Below, in pieces: positions 24,746 through 37,006 of a stretch of DNA of 64,000 nucleotides. Position 1 is the first letter of the stretch. Each line of letters opens with the position of its first letter. Made by a program: the position numbers and the translations under genes. The notes beneath the pieces are model-generated. The model ran no database searches and was not told the origin of the DNA. It was given only the letters and a program-made list of their open reading frames with translations. This DNA is from Ciona savignyi (lineage: Eukaryota > Chordata > Ascidiacea > Phlebobranchia > Cionidae): NCBI GenBank assembly GCA_000149265.1, contig CH003265.1:808062-872061 (forward strand), written 5' to 3'.

Positions 24746-24860
24746 TACGGTCGTGTGGCCAAATGGTTAACGCGACCAATACAAATACCAAATTATATAC
24801 AAAAACGGTCCTAAGCGACGAACCTATAATGTGTTCGAAATTTAGTTCGGTTAAAAAAAG
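24746..24860 (+). mobile_element. SINE family B copy
   Basis: GGTCGTGTGGCCAAATGGTT head with box A features, box B-like TGTTCGAAATT, and a short A-rich tail. About 115 bp. Confidence 0.8.
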
Positions 24861-25405
24861 AGACTTACCCACGATACGCTATTCGGCCGGACTATCCTTC
24901 TGGGATATTACATGAAGACAATTAGCCGACCGTTTAAAACGGAAACTCTATATAAACTTACTAAGGGCATTGGCATAAAATCCTTTACAAGATAGATTTA
25001 TCCGTTATGAAATGTTTGATATCTTTTGTCACATCAGCAACGTAACCGGACCTGAATCTTCCGGTCATCTGGTTTTATAAACTGTTTGGTTACGACTGAA
25101 ATACTGGTCGATGGTCGCTGCGTTGTGCAACAAAGAAATAAAGAACTGTGAACCTAATGTGCAGCTGTTTTGTTTTAATTTCTTCTTGTTATAACGAATG
25201 GTATGCAATGAATTAACATCATTGTACATGCTTTGGATAAAATTCTATTTAGCAAAATTGTACGGTATGTAAATAGCAACAGCATAACATTTATTAAAAA
25301 TAAAAAAAAGAAGCGTCGTAATTAAGTTTAAGGTTCAATGCATACGCTATATAATATCAGCATATGTACCATGCTCTGGCATGAATAATTTCCTGTATTA
25401 TTTTC

Positions 25406-25407
25406 AG
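25406..25407 (+). promoter_or_regulatory. Splice acceptor before the SLC66A2 start (leader intron or trans-splice site)
   Basis: TATTATTTTCAG ends 44 bases before the chosen ATG at 25452. No upstream donor could be assigned, so either a non-coding first exon or a spliced-leader acceptor is possible. Confidence 0.45.
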
Positions 25408-25430
25408 AATCATCAAAGAGTGACTCATAG

Positions 25431-27278
<1,848 letters not shown>

Positions 27279-27597
27279 TGCGAGCTCTAAATTATTTTTA
27301 GGTTGAATTGTTTTGATTTTACAGTTTTATTTATTGTAAATACTTTTGCATTTTTTTGGTTTAATGCACTTCCATTTGCATCTGACTTAAATCAAGTACT
27401 TTTTTTTATTAAGAAGAAATGTAATAACTAGCCTATTAAACCATCACCATACAATTTTCAGTGTATTTTATTGAATGTTTTTCACTAAAATTGTTTTCAA
27501 TGAAATATTGACATAATTTTGTATGTGGTACGAACATGTTTTTTTGTGAAAGTGTTAAGATAGATGCTGCTTCTATGTGTGCCTTGATTTATAATGA

Positions 27598-27603
27598 AAT
27601 AAA
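27598..27603 (+). promoter_or_regulatory. Poly(A) signal (AATAAA) of SLC66A2
   Basis: AATAAA 320 bases after the stop codon, the first perfect signal downstream. Confidence 0.6.
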
Positions 27604-29330
27604 TGTTTAACTTTAAATATAAGTTATGTACTAAATACGGATATACCTTGACATTTCTTAACATCCTTGCCTTACAACTCGTATTAAATGTAAAAAGTGG
27701 TAGCGTTTAGAACGTGTTACTATAGGAAATACAGAACAATCGTTTTAGTAATCTATACCTATTTTGAGTTTTTTACGTTTTGCATTTTTTATAAATGCAG
27801 TACCTAACAGATAACCGCCTGTAAGACATTTAAACCCCTCCACAATAGTTAGGAAAGAAAAAAATGTATTACCCTATTAATAAGAAAGCACAATCCGCTC
27901 GGGCAATAGTTATATTACATCGTGCACCGTTCGTTTAGCTTATCAGTTTAGTTTGTCGGCTTTTAGTAAAAGGGGTTGCAACCTGATCGTTAGATAGGTG
28001 GTTCTGTCCATAGGCAAGGCAGTTTTTAAACTACGTGTTGCTGTGAGAGAACATTTTTGCGGAAGAGTAATCCTATTTAGTCAATTAGTAACATGTGCCA
28101 TTCGAGTATTGCTCGTTTTTTAGATGGAAAGTATACGATGCTGTAACTATTCACTACCGTCGTGCTTCCTTAAGCAGTGTAAGGTAACTTAACCTTTATT
28201 GTAATGTGGTAACTTGATCGTATACTTAAGAGCAGATTGTAACTAAGTCATTTTGTAAATTGCATCTTTCAAGGTAGAATTCCTAATTGTGACTACAGAA
28301 TCCTAAAATGTTTTGCTTTAATTGTTTGTTACACTGTACTAACACCACAAAGAAAAAAATTAAATACCATACCTGTATGTAAAATGCCGAAAAAACGAAG
28401 CGAACATCTGGTTTATCTATAGCAGTGCTTCTCAAATGGTGCGCCACATGGGTTAGCGTTTGGTAAATTTACGAGTGTGCATAGATTATAAACTACTAGT
28501 ACTAAATGGTTAGTGTCTAGTTCGTTCTTTTCATTTTAACGTTAGTTCTACATTAACTTTTAAAAAGTCAGAGCGCTCAAGGAACACTAATTTATTATTT
28601 TCCCTAAATTGTTTAAGTATTTAGCATATTGTTTTAACTCCCCGTGCAAAGTGCGTCCGTTCGTTTCTTAATTGGTCTCGGGTGCGCCACGAGGTCAAAA
28701 AGATCGAGAACCACTGATCTATATCGTTTGAACAAATCAAGTTCGCGCGACCAAGCAGGGACTGGAATAGTTCTTAACTGTACTAGTTTTATGGGTGGTT
28801 GTGTCCAAAGTTATTTGTCTGAATTTTCCATATGTTATGGATTCCCTCAACAATTTAGGAAGCACTGCGCAATGTGCTGAAGCGGATTTAGCGTTTGACT
28901 GCAGTTTAATAAGATGATTTTTGATTGGAAAGGCTAAAAAGCACACACTTCTAAAAAGGATACGGACACTAAACCTGGAAACACAAAAGGAAGGAAACTA
29001 AACTGTTGTAGAAGAGCAAATAACTCTAAACTCTGACAGTGCCATCATATTAAACCCGAACCGATGCATTACCCTCTAACGATCTAGTGTTAAATTTTGC
29101 GCGTATAACTTAACATTATGTTTATATATATACAGTATTAGTTAGTCTATTTTAGGTTTTGACCATTGTAACTATATGTACTGTCTGTCCTGAGGTGATG
29201 GACACAGTGTCAAGTCGTGCGTTGATTCCAATACAAAAATGTCGTTTGAAAGATCGTGACCATGGCATATATTTTCCTAAAGTCACTTGTTCACAACTTG
29301 TGTTTCTTCAAAATTTACAACTAAGCAATT
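27604..29330. other. Intergenic region between converging genes
   Basis: Contains a hAT-like MITE (28423) and a badly degraded tRNA-like stretch near 27930-28060 that recalls SINE A. No gene was supported. Confidence 0.55.
28415..28724. mobile_element. hAT-like MITE with 8-bp target duplication
   Basis: The element spans 28423-28716. Ends are CAGTGCTTCTCAAATGGTGC and the inverse of CAGTGGTTCTCGATCTTTTT. A GCGCCAC block lies near both ends. Flanks ATCTATAG (28415-28422) and ATCTATAT (28717-28724) match at 7 of 8 positions. About 294 bp, non-coding. Confidence 0.85.
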
Positions 29331-29336
29331 TTTATT
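29331..29336 (-). promoter_or_regulatory. Poly(A) signal (AATAAA) of the cysteine-rich gene
   Basis: AATAAA on the minus strand, 68 bases after the stop codon at 29404-29406. Confidence 0.65.
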
Positions 29337-29403
29337 ACGAAATTAAATAAGGGATGCAAATTGAAAACGGACTTTAAATTTTGACAGTTGGTCAAAAAAC
29401 AAC

Positions 29404-32400
29404 TCATAATTCATCCCACATTCGTTTCTTTTCCTTCAATTTTCCTTTCTTGACGTCCTTATGAACCTCGCCGGATGAATTCGGCTGGACAAGCTGGTCC
29501 AGAGTGCTACAATCTGGTTCCTCTGAACATTCATCTGGGCACGACTTTTCGTTGTTGCGCCTGACCCGGGTGCATTCCAAGTACAATTTTTCCGGCATTC
29601 GGGAGTCCTTCATGCATTTTCTAAATAAAAAAAAACAATAAACATTAATCCTAGGTGATAAAAAAATAGCAAACTTATCAGGAAACAAAGCAATAAAACA
29701 AATTGCGGCTTCAAAACACAAGTTAATTGTCAAAATATTTGCATTAATAAACACGTAGTAGTACGTGGTGTGGCTGAATGGTTCGTGCGACGGATCGACT
29801 ATACAAAAACGGTCCCAGTGACGAGCCCATCGTAGGTTTGAAATTTGAGTCGGTAAAAAAAATTAATAATAATAATTAAATATACACGTACCGCAAGGGG
29901 ACATCATGCCCTATGCACATAACTAACTAACTATACACGTACTTCAGTAGTGTGGCCAAATGGTAAACGCGACCGATACATATACCGACTCTTATACAAA
30001 AAAACGGTCCTGGTGACGACACCTAGATTCGAAACTTGGCTCAGTAAAAAAAACTATACACGTACTTGCAGAAGCAGTTCATTTTGCATTGGGCGTCGGA
30101 GTCGACCTTTGGACATTCGATATTATCAGGACATTTTGGACACATCTCCACTCGTTCTGGAAGCACCTTACTGCAGCTTTCTTCCATACTAACCGACAAG
30201 TCTCGACATTCACTGTAAAAAGATTTGTTTTACACTTAATATATGTGTGTTAATAGGAATGATGTAAACAAAAAGTTAATTTAATTCATCCCGTATATTG
30301 TTCTACAGTAGGGACAAACAAACGTCTTTGGACAAAGAGTTATAAGGCAAATCTGAATATTTATATAAGCTTGATTCCTGTGAGTGCATAGGACTGTCTT
30401 CGCAGAATCGAAGCCAACCTCCAGTAATTAGTAACGATGGTATATTATTTAAAATTTACCAAACTAAGTTTCGAAACCACGATCGGCTTGTCAAGACCTT
30501 TTTTATACAGAATTATGAATGCGAACGCTATCGCTCGAGCATTATTGCGATTATTACATATTACAGCGTGTTGTACGTAGGATTAAAAAGTCGGGTGTTT
30601 CGTTGTGTATAAGGTACATTGCCAGTAATGCTTGCATTGAATTAGTTAATAGGTTACATACCATATATAAGCTGTGTATTCACTACTTACTCGCAAATGC
30701 ATTGTAAGTTACATTTCGTTGTTTTGAGCTGAGCTGGTAAAATAGGTTTGGTTCTTCCCGCTGCTATTTCATCTTTAAGGTTTTCGTTTATTTCGTCGGT
30801 TTCTTTTTTGATTTTCTTTGCCTCTTCCTTCATGTCCTCTAGCTCCCCCTCGAGGTCGATATTACTGGCTTCCTCCGCTAACTTTACCGATACAAATATT
30901 GTTAATCGTGTTAGTTATATATATTTAAAGATAAATAGGTATGGGGTATAAATAATTTACATTCACACGTTTGTATAAGTAGGGCGTTATTAGACAAAAA
31001 AATGGCGTATATATTTACTTTTTCAAGTGATATCTACGAAAAAAGTCTACCTGCTCAAATCGTTCAATCTCAGCTTGTGTCGGGCAGTTTGTGGAACTAC
31101 AATCGCAGTCTGCTGCGGGCAATCCACTTGATGCACATTTTTGTTGAAATTGTGGTGGTATGCCATCTTTACATATGCTGCAATTAATATTGAAAGGGTA
31201 TTTTCACGTCATTATTTCAAGATTTAGTGCTACAAAAGTTTTTTTTTTGCGGTCTTAGTTTCGTACCGATTATGGGTTCGATGCTAAGTCCAGTTTTGGT
31301 AATTAATAATACGTATCGGTCGCGTTAACCATTCGGCCACACGACCGTACGATGGTTTAACAGTTCATGGGTTTCTACAATAAATAAAAGTTTGTCAAAA
31401 ATGTGTTTGTTACTTAAAAACGGTAAATGTGGGGGTGTGGCGAATTTGAAATTTACCAATAATAGCGCCATTCGATGACCAAAACATATACCGAAAAACG
31501 CCATTTAAATGCCAACTTTATTTAAAAGCCACCTTTTAATAGAAGGTCTTTATAAGGAAGAGTTAAAAACTAGAGCGCGAGGCACTAGAATAGAGGTTTT
31601 ACGGTAAACACACAACGCACGCAACCCATTTTAAACTAGAAATTACGGCTATACCTGCAGAAGCACGGAACAATGCAATGAGCCGTTTCTTTGATCGATT
31701 CAATCGTCTTCTTTGCATCTTTAAGCTCTTCAGGTTCAGCGGGATCAGTTGATGAAGCTTCAGTAGGGCATTCAATTGTGTCCGGGTCCGGGCATGAACA
31801 TCCCAATAACACGGAGTCGTAGTTAATACATCGGTTGTCGGTTGGGTCTAATGTTGACTTGCATTTTCTGTGATGAACAAATATATTATTAATACGTTGT
31901 ATAAAACATTTACCAACAGTACATTAGATATTAAAAGTTCTTTGTGAAATTAAGGGAAGTTGTATCATTGACATTCACGTGACGATGTTATATGGCGCAT
32001 TTACAATAAACTTACGCGCAGAAGCAGCTGGTTTTACATCGAGCCCTCCCCCATTGCTCGCAGAAACTCTCAGTACAAGTTGTACTTTCACATTCGTAAT
32101 CAGCAGGAATGGACGAATCTTTGTAGCAAGCTGCTTTGTCTTCGCAACACATACATGCGCACCAAGCTCGTTTCTTGTAAATACAAAAGGTGTTAAGATA
32201 AACTAGGAAACCTGTTTTGACTTATGTGTGAAATAACAGTCATGCTTATCACCTTTGGTGAAAACAACGCGGATGACAATGGATTACTTGATTAAAACAG
32301 TTAAAATGCTTTAATCCTATATAACACAGTACAATAGCTAAGTCAGATACAATTTTGAAGATTGTGTGATAATGCCCCCTGCGTTTTTTCCATGTACAGG

Positions 32401-32717
32401 CAAAAATATGAATATTCCATAGATTGGCAATCCTATACACGCTCACAACCAGAACATTCGCCGTATGCTTGGGATATCTGCGACACAACTACCAAGAACT
32501 GCTATGGATATACTTTAATAAATGCAAAAACTATTTACTCTTTTAGACAGTTTTATAAAAACCGGAATTTTTTAAAGTTATGCATTCATAATCGAAATTA
32601 AACCAAAGCGAAGTTACCGGTAATTTATTCACTTACCAGTAATCCAATTGAAGGAGCAATGGCGTGACAGCAAGACACGCTACAGACCAACACAACACAC
32701 AGAACTGAAACCCTCAT
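29404..32717 (-). CDS. Secreted modular cysteine-rich protein, family not recognised
   Basis: Exons 32637-32717, 32016-32173, 31655-31867, 31051-31177, 30691-30881, 30066-30212 and 29404-29620 join in phase to 377 residues. Residues 1-19 are a clear signal peptide (MRVSVLCVVLVCSVSCCHA). The mature chain has four copies of a C-x3-C-x-C-x2-C motif (CKTSCFCAKC, CIVPCFCRIC, CNLQCICDEC, CKMNCFCKKC). Each is cut by an intron at the same place, between the CxC pair and the last Cys. The modules in between carry further Cys pairs (CSCPDPDTIEC, CDCSSTNC, CPKCPDNIEC). Exon 5 opens with a charged helix (about 40 residues, coiled-coil-like), and the C-terminus is basic. No transmembrane segment follows the signal. 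Exon shuffling or tandem exon duplication is inferred. An acceptor CAG lies one base before the ATG. Confidence 0.8.
29763..29880 (+). mobile_element. SINE family B copy, intron 6 of the cysteine-rich gene
   Basis: GTGTGGCTGAATGG head, box B-like GGTTTGAAATTTG, A-rich tail ending in AATAATAATAATT. It lies 70 bases before the next SINE B copy, in the same orientation. Confidence 0.8.
29930..30067 (+). mobile_element. SINE family B copy with 15-bp target duplication over a splice donor
   Basis: The SINE body is about 29948-30052. The 15-base sequence ACTATACACGTACTT occurs at 29930-29944 and again at 30053-30067. The right copy contains the working donor of exon 6 of the cysteine-rich gene (minus-strand GTACGT at 30060-30065) and the last two exon bases. 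The left copy carries a duplicate of the donor inside the intron. Confidence 0.88.
31239..31352 (-). mobile_element. SINE family B copy, reverse orientation
   Basis: Starts with a T-run (the tail in reverse) and ends ACCATTCGGCCACACGACC, the reverse of the family head. It lies in intron 3 of the cysteine-rich gene. Confidence 0.8.
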
Positions 32718-32718
32718 C

Positions 32719-32720
32719 CT
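32719..32720 (-). promoter_or_regulatory. Candidate trans-splice acceptor one base before the cysteine-rich gene start
   Basis: On the minus strand ATTTGTAAGTTCAG is followed by one base and then the ATG that begins the signal peptide. Frame upstream stays open for about 36 codons, but those residues do not look like part of a secreted protein. Confidence 0.4.
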
Positions 32721-33309
32721 GAACTTACAAATAATATCGCTTGTGACAGTGCCACGCCGGTATTTGTATGCTACACCTGTCTTGGCCTGGAGGCATTTTC
32801 TACGCAACGTGTCGTTCGGGCTCAAATCTTCCTGGAATTGTATTATACTGGGGTCTAAATTTTTCTTTTAGTGTAATTACCATCGAATTAAAAAACTGTT
32901 GTCCGATTGTTACTTGTAAAGCGATTGTATTTAGAAAGCGCATCGTTTAACAAATACAACTGGCGTTTCAGATGAAGAAAAAACTGTGGAATTTAACAAT
33001 TTTAAAGTTTACAAATAAAGGGAAATAAACGTCTTAGGAGATAAAAAAAGTTAGGTATGTGGTTACATTTCCAGTTCATCCCTTAGGTGCTAAAATATAA
33101 ACGATTTAATATGCAGTTAAAATACTTTATTTTACGAAATAGGTGCTAATTGATTGTGTTTATCAATAGGCGTGGATGATGTGAAAACTTTCCCAATCTT
33201 AAAAAACAAAATTGTGACAATTTCTGACAAACAAGCAATTTCTGATTTGTAACCAGTACCAAAATCAAAGATAGAAAGCTATCTATATACATAAACAAGC
33301 GGTTAGAAA

Positions 33310-33354
<45 letters not shown>

Positions 33355-33553
33355 GCGATATTAAAGTGAAGTTATTGGCTCACACGCCAATTATAACTTA
33401 AATTTTAATGTTCGTTTTAAAATGAACTACGGGTGAAGTTTAAAAATCTCGAGTTTAACAAGAAGTCCTACAACCACTAAAAGTCTTTGATCCGAAAACT
33501 TCTCTCCTATCTGCAGTAACGGCCTTTCAAAAGTTGTTTTTTTTTCAATTCCG
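32721..33553. other. Intergenic, no gene seen
   Basis: Upstream region of the cysteine-rich gene and downstream region of the small membrane protein gene. It holds a (TA)n run at 33309-33350 and nothing else I could support. Confidence 0.5.
33309..33350. repeat. (TA)n microsatellite
   Basis: About 21 uninterrupted TA units. Confidence 0.97.
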
Positions 33554-36138
33554 TCAAACTATATCAGTCATTGGAAAGCCCTGATTTGAAGAGTCGTCGT
33601 CCCCAAATCCATAGATGAACTGCTCCTTTCCCCATCTGGAATCTTTGATCCAATACTGTCGCAGCGCCTCCATGCGGAGACATAAATTAAAGATGAGGAA
33701 CAGCAGGGTAACGACAACACACAGTGATATCGCCAATATCACAGCCAGGTTCACATAATAAAAGCTTTTGTAATAGCCTTCATAATTCAGCATAATTCCC
33801 TGCAAAAGTAGGTGTTTTAATTGCATGTAACAAAACAAGTTGCAAAGTGCATCTAAGTGCATCAATGTGCTCTTCAAACATTAAAAAACCAAAAAAAAAA
33901 AATAAACAAGCGTATTAATACCAATATTCGTTTTAAAGCGTTTAGAGGCCAATTGTATCACATTGCATAACGTAATGTCTATAAACAGTTTAATTTATTT
34001 TTTTATTGTGCCGTACTGGCATCCCAAGAAGTCCAACTATTATTGTAAAATACGCCACGGTATACACTTGGATTAGACAACATTAGAACCCCTTCATATA
34101 ATAAATAATTAATTAATTGATTTTACGGCATTACATAAATATTAATACAATCTATTGGTTTAATGCATCACTGTCATTTATTAGAGAAAGCTTCTAAGTG
34201 TCCTGTGACACAAATAACAATGGCATTTAAACAAAGCCATGAATCAAATACAGCAAATGGTCTATAATAGTGGTTCCCATCCTTTTTAACCTTGCCGGGA
34301 CCTAGCCTGACATACGTAATTGATGGAATCATTGAAATACCACAGCAAGTTTCATATAGTACTGAAAAATACACACAGTGTTAAAAGAGCAAATGAACTG
34401 TATCTGCACATTTATTTTTTTAACCAGTTATTTTTCTATCAGCACTCCAGAAGGGCCGAATTGTAAAACTGACCAAAGCATTGCAACAGCCCACAAAACC
34501 CTGGTTAACGCAGACGGCATGCCGTCTTTTAGAACAACTGGTCTATGACAACATATTTCATTTCCTCAATTAATTCGAAAATATAGCATAAATATTGAAA
34601 AAACGCTACAACCGGTCTCTGGGGTATTCTTAATGGATAATGTGGTATCATCACGATGACCTACATCTTAAACTGCGATCAATTGCAATCATTGATTAAA
34701 CTATTGCCCTAATTTTTGTTTAATTTTTAACAACGCGCGCGACAAAACGAAGCATATAAGGTTTTTAGTTTAATAAATTTTTGCCCCAGTATTAAAAAAT
34801 AGCAAACGAACCAAATCACGATACAGAAACAGGAAAATGCGTCAAAAAACAGTCGTTAAAAACGTCATTTAAAAAAGGATATAATTTAATAAATCAAGCG
34901 GACGCGGCCGTCAAACCTAAGCAATAGGACAATAATAAGCAAACCAAATTTAATTAAGACCAAAATAATATAAAGCCCTAAAGAAGAGTGTGCGGTAAAG
35001 CGCGACCGGTACTGAGGGGAGCCGACTTTAGGAGAAGATGTGGCCCGAAAGCGTGGACCATAGTGGAAAAATAAAAAACCCTAAAATGAAATTCCACCAA
35101 TGTTAGTTGACAGTATTAGTTTTAAGCACACTTACCGGGGCATATTTACATTAAATATTCTCAAAATAGCACACAAATTGCATAACACAAAAACAAAAGG
35201 ACAAAACAAACAAAATGTTAAAATTATTAAAAAATAAATAAAAAATAATAAATAAATAGGGAGCCAAAAAAGGATGACTAGCAAATAAAAAATACTAATG
35301 ATTGTAAAATACCATCACCGATATATTTTCAAGTCCACAGTGTTACACATAATTCCTAATTCATATGAGTATAAATAATTAAAGATCATTTTTGCACGTA
35401 AATTCTAGGCCATGTTAAAACTATTAAGCAGTCTCTTTGTAAATACCAGCTGCAATTGTGTGACAGTGTTCTTAATCTTATCCAGTCATCGGTATGTCTC
35501 TTTACTTAAATAATTAAGAACAGCTAACATGTACGCCTTTTGTGCTGACCTTGTTTTGTGTGAATATTTATACAACTGGTCATGTGATAACACAACAAAT
35601 TGTATTTGAAATGAGGTGCATTGCTGAGTGTGTTTTGTTGGGTGTTGTTTTATAAATCTCACTACAGAATTGGATGCGACAGAGACTTAACCTATGTTGT
35701 TGGGTTTCTGTTCAACGATGATGCCGCTCCAAGCAACTAAAACGATTATGTTTTGTCAATAGGGAAAGCCCGTCGCATTGAAAACAGAAGTCTGTCAACG
35801 CACAGCGGTTAACCATTGATTATTCGAACAAAGATTCTTAATTTCTATGCAAATCAAATAAAGCTATAACGTCCTTTTGTAATAATATTTATACTTGTAT
35901 AAGCCATGCAAGTTCATGCTACCGAGAAAAACAGTCTTAGTACATTTAAGAAAATAAAGAAAATGTAACTTTAATTTATTCTGTGCAATGTGAAATATAT
36001 TTTATTTATGATCAAAATTTTTGAGATACGCAGCGACAAAACACTTAATTGTAACCTTGCCCAAAATAAATATAATTAATGCTGTGACAAACGTACCGTG
36101 CTCAAAACTTCATTATAATCTGCGGTTCCGCTGTTCAT
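33554..36138 (-). CDS. Small single-pass membrane protein, family not recognised
   Basis: Two exons, 36097-36138 and 33554-33799, join in phase (ATG near a CAT at 36136-36138, donor GTACGT, acceptor TTTTGCAG) to 95 residues. Residues about 30-57 are a strong hydrophobic helix (VNLAVILAISLCVVVTLLFL and on). A Tyr-rich stretch precedes it and a cytosol-like tail with LRMEALRQYW and WGKEQF follows, ending in an acidic Asp/Ser patch. There is no cleavable signal peptide. Size and topology recall KCNE-type potassium-channel subunits, but I see no clear KCNE signature, so I leave it unnamed. The 2.3-kb intron may hide another exon. Confidence 0.6.
34981..35100 (+). repeat. Dispersed 120-bp repeat, copy 1
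   Basis: Shares AAGAAGAGTGTGCGGTAAAG, CTTTAGGAGAAG and AAAATGAAATTCCAC with 43178-43296 in the same orientation. No terminal repeats or coding potential were seen. Confidence 0.8.
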
Positions 36139-36960
36139 GTTACACAAGTCCTCTGACGAACAAATTCACACAGTGATCACTCAACACGATCTTATCACTA
36201 CTTTGTCTGAATACCATGTATCCTAAAACATAGAGACAGTGGGTATGAAAGAAGTTCAAAAAGGCACTTTTCTAAGTACCACATAAGCTCCTAAATTTCG
36301 GCTACTACATAAATCGAATTAAGCTCTTGCCCAACGGTAGAACCTTGAGCTACATATTACGTTGGCGATATATCCTATAGTCCAGACAATCCGACTAAGA
36401 GCCTATTATTGCATCAATTATTAATATATTTGTTTTCTTTGTACATGCTACATATATATAAAAAAAATTAAAACTAAACCAGCCGAAATATGCGTACACA
36501 GTTAACGAATATTTTAGAACTGCACTGCAGGCTATACTTCCTTTTATATGAGGTCGTCACATTGCTGTCGCCATACCAGATTTCCCTGACGTCATGGCAT
36601 GGGAGTGAGTTAATAACAACTAGGCCTGCATATACTCGCCCGACTTTTTCTCACACTGTAATTTATTCAAGCAGCTTGGAATTGCAGATGTTTCATGACG
36701 TAACTGGAAATCAAAATGTCAACATTTTGACGGATCAATTGGACAATAATTTGACACGGTATCAAGATTGAAAAAATATTCGACCATGCTATGTTTTAAA
36801 GAATTTTACGCGGACAATTTGAAATCATAAGCCACTTTTATTATATTACGTCCCCTCCAATGATTATAAAACGTTTTTTTTTATAATCATCGGTCCCCTT
36901 AACAAATAGATTTCACACAAAAATTTTACCTTTGTGAAAGGGGGAAATCCTCCTGAAGTA
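36139..36960. other. Intergenic between divergent genes, no gene seen
   Basis: Shared upstream region of the small membrane protein (minus) and dUTPase (plus). One 93-codon open frame (36490-36771) shows no recognisable features and no splice context. Confidence 0.5.
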
Positions 36961-36972
36961 TTTTGGCGCCAA
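36961..36972. promoter_or_regulatory. E2F-type palindrome at the dUTPase start
   Basis: TTTTGGCGCCAA, a palindromic full match to the E2F core TTTSGCGC on both strands. It ends 34 bases before the dUTPase ATG. dUTPase is a classical S-phase gene under E2F control in animals; function here is inferred. Confidence 0.6.
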
Positions 36973-36984
36973 TTATATTTTTCC

Positions 36985-36986
36985 AG
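36985..36986 (+). promoter_or_regulatory. Candidate acceptor upstream of the dUTPase start
   Basis: TATTTTTCCAG ends 20 bases before the ATG. It may be a spliced-leader acceptor; no upstream donor was identified. Confidence 0.35.
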
Positions 36987-37006
36987 CGCCACTACCTGAT
37001 TTTAAG

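Larger units (their letters stand above)
21676..25405. other. Intergenic region with repeats only
   Basis: Between the divergent Gln-rich gene and the PQ-loop gene. It holds a SINE A copy (21912), a degraded SINE A remnant near 23080-23160, a hAT-like MITE (23794) and a SINE B copy (24746). I found no exon with both splice signals and family likeness. The promoters of the two flanking genes should lie at its ends. Confidence 0.55.

Noticed and set aside
34265..34330. hAT-like end (AGTGGTTCCCATCCTTTTT)
   Set aside because: Single end only; no matching inverted end nearby, so no element could be bounded.
33554..36138. Assignment of the small membrane protein to the KCNE family
   Set aside because: Size and topology fit but the conserved motif after the helix is not convincing.
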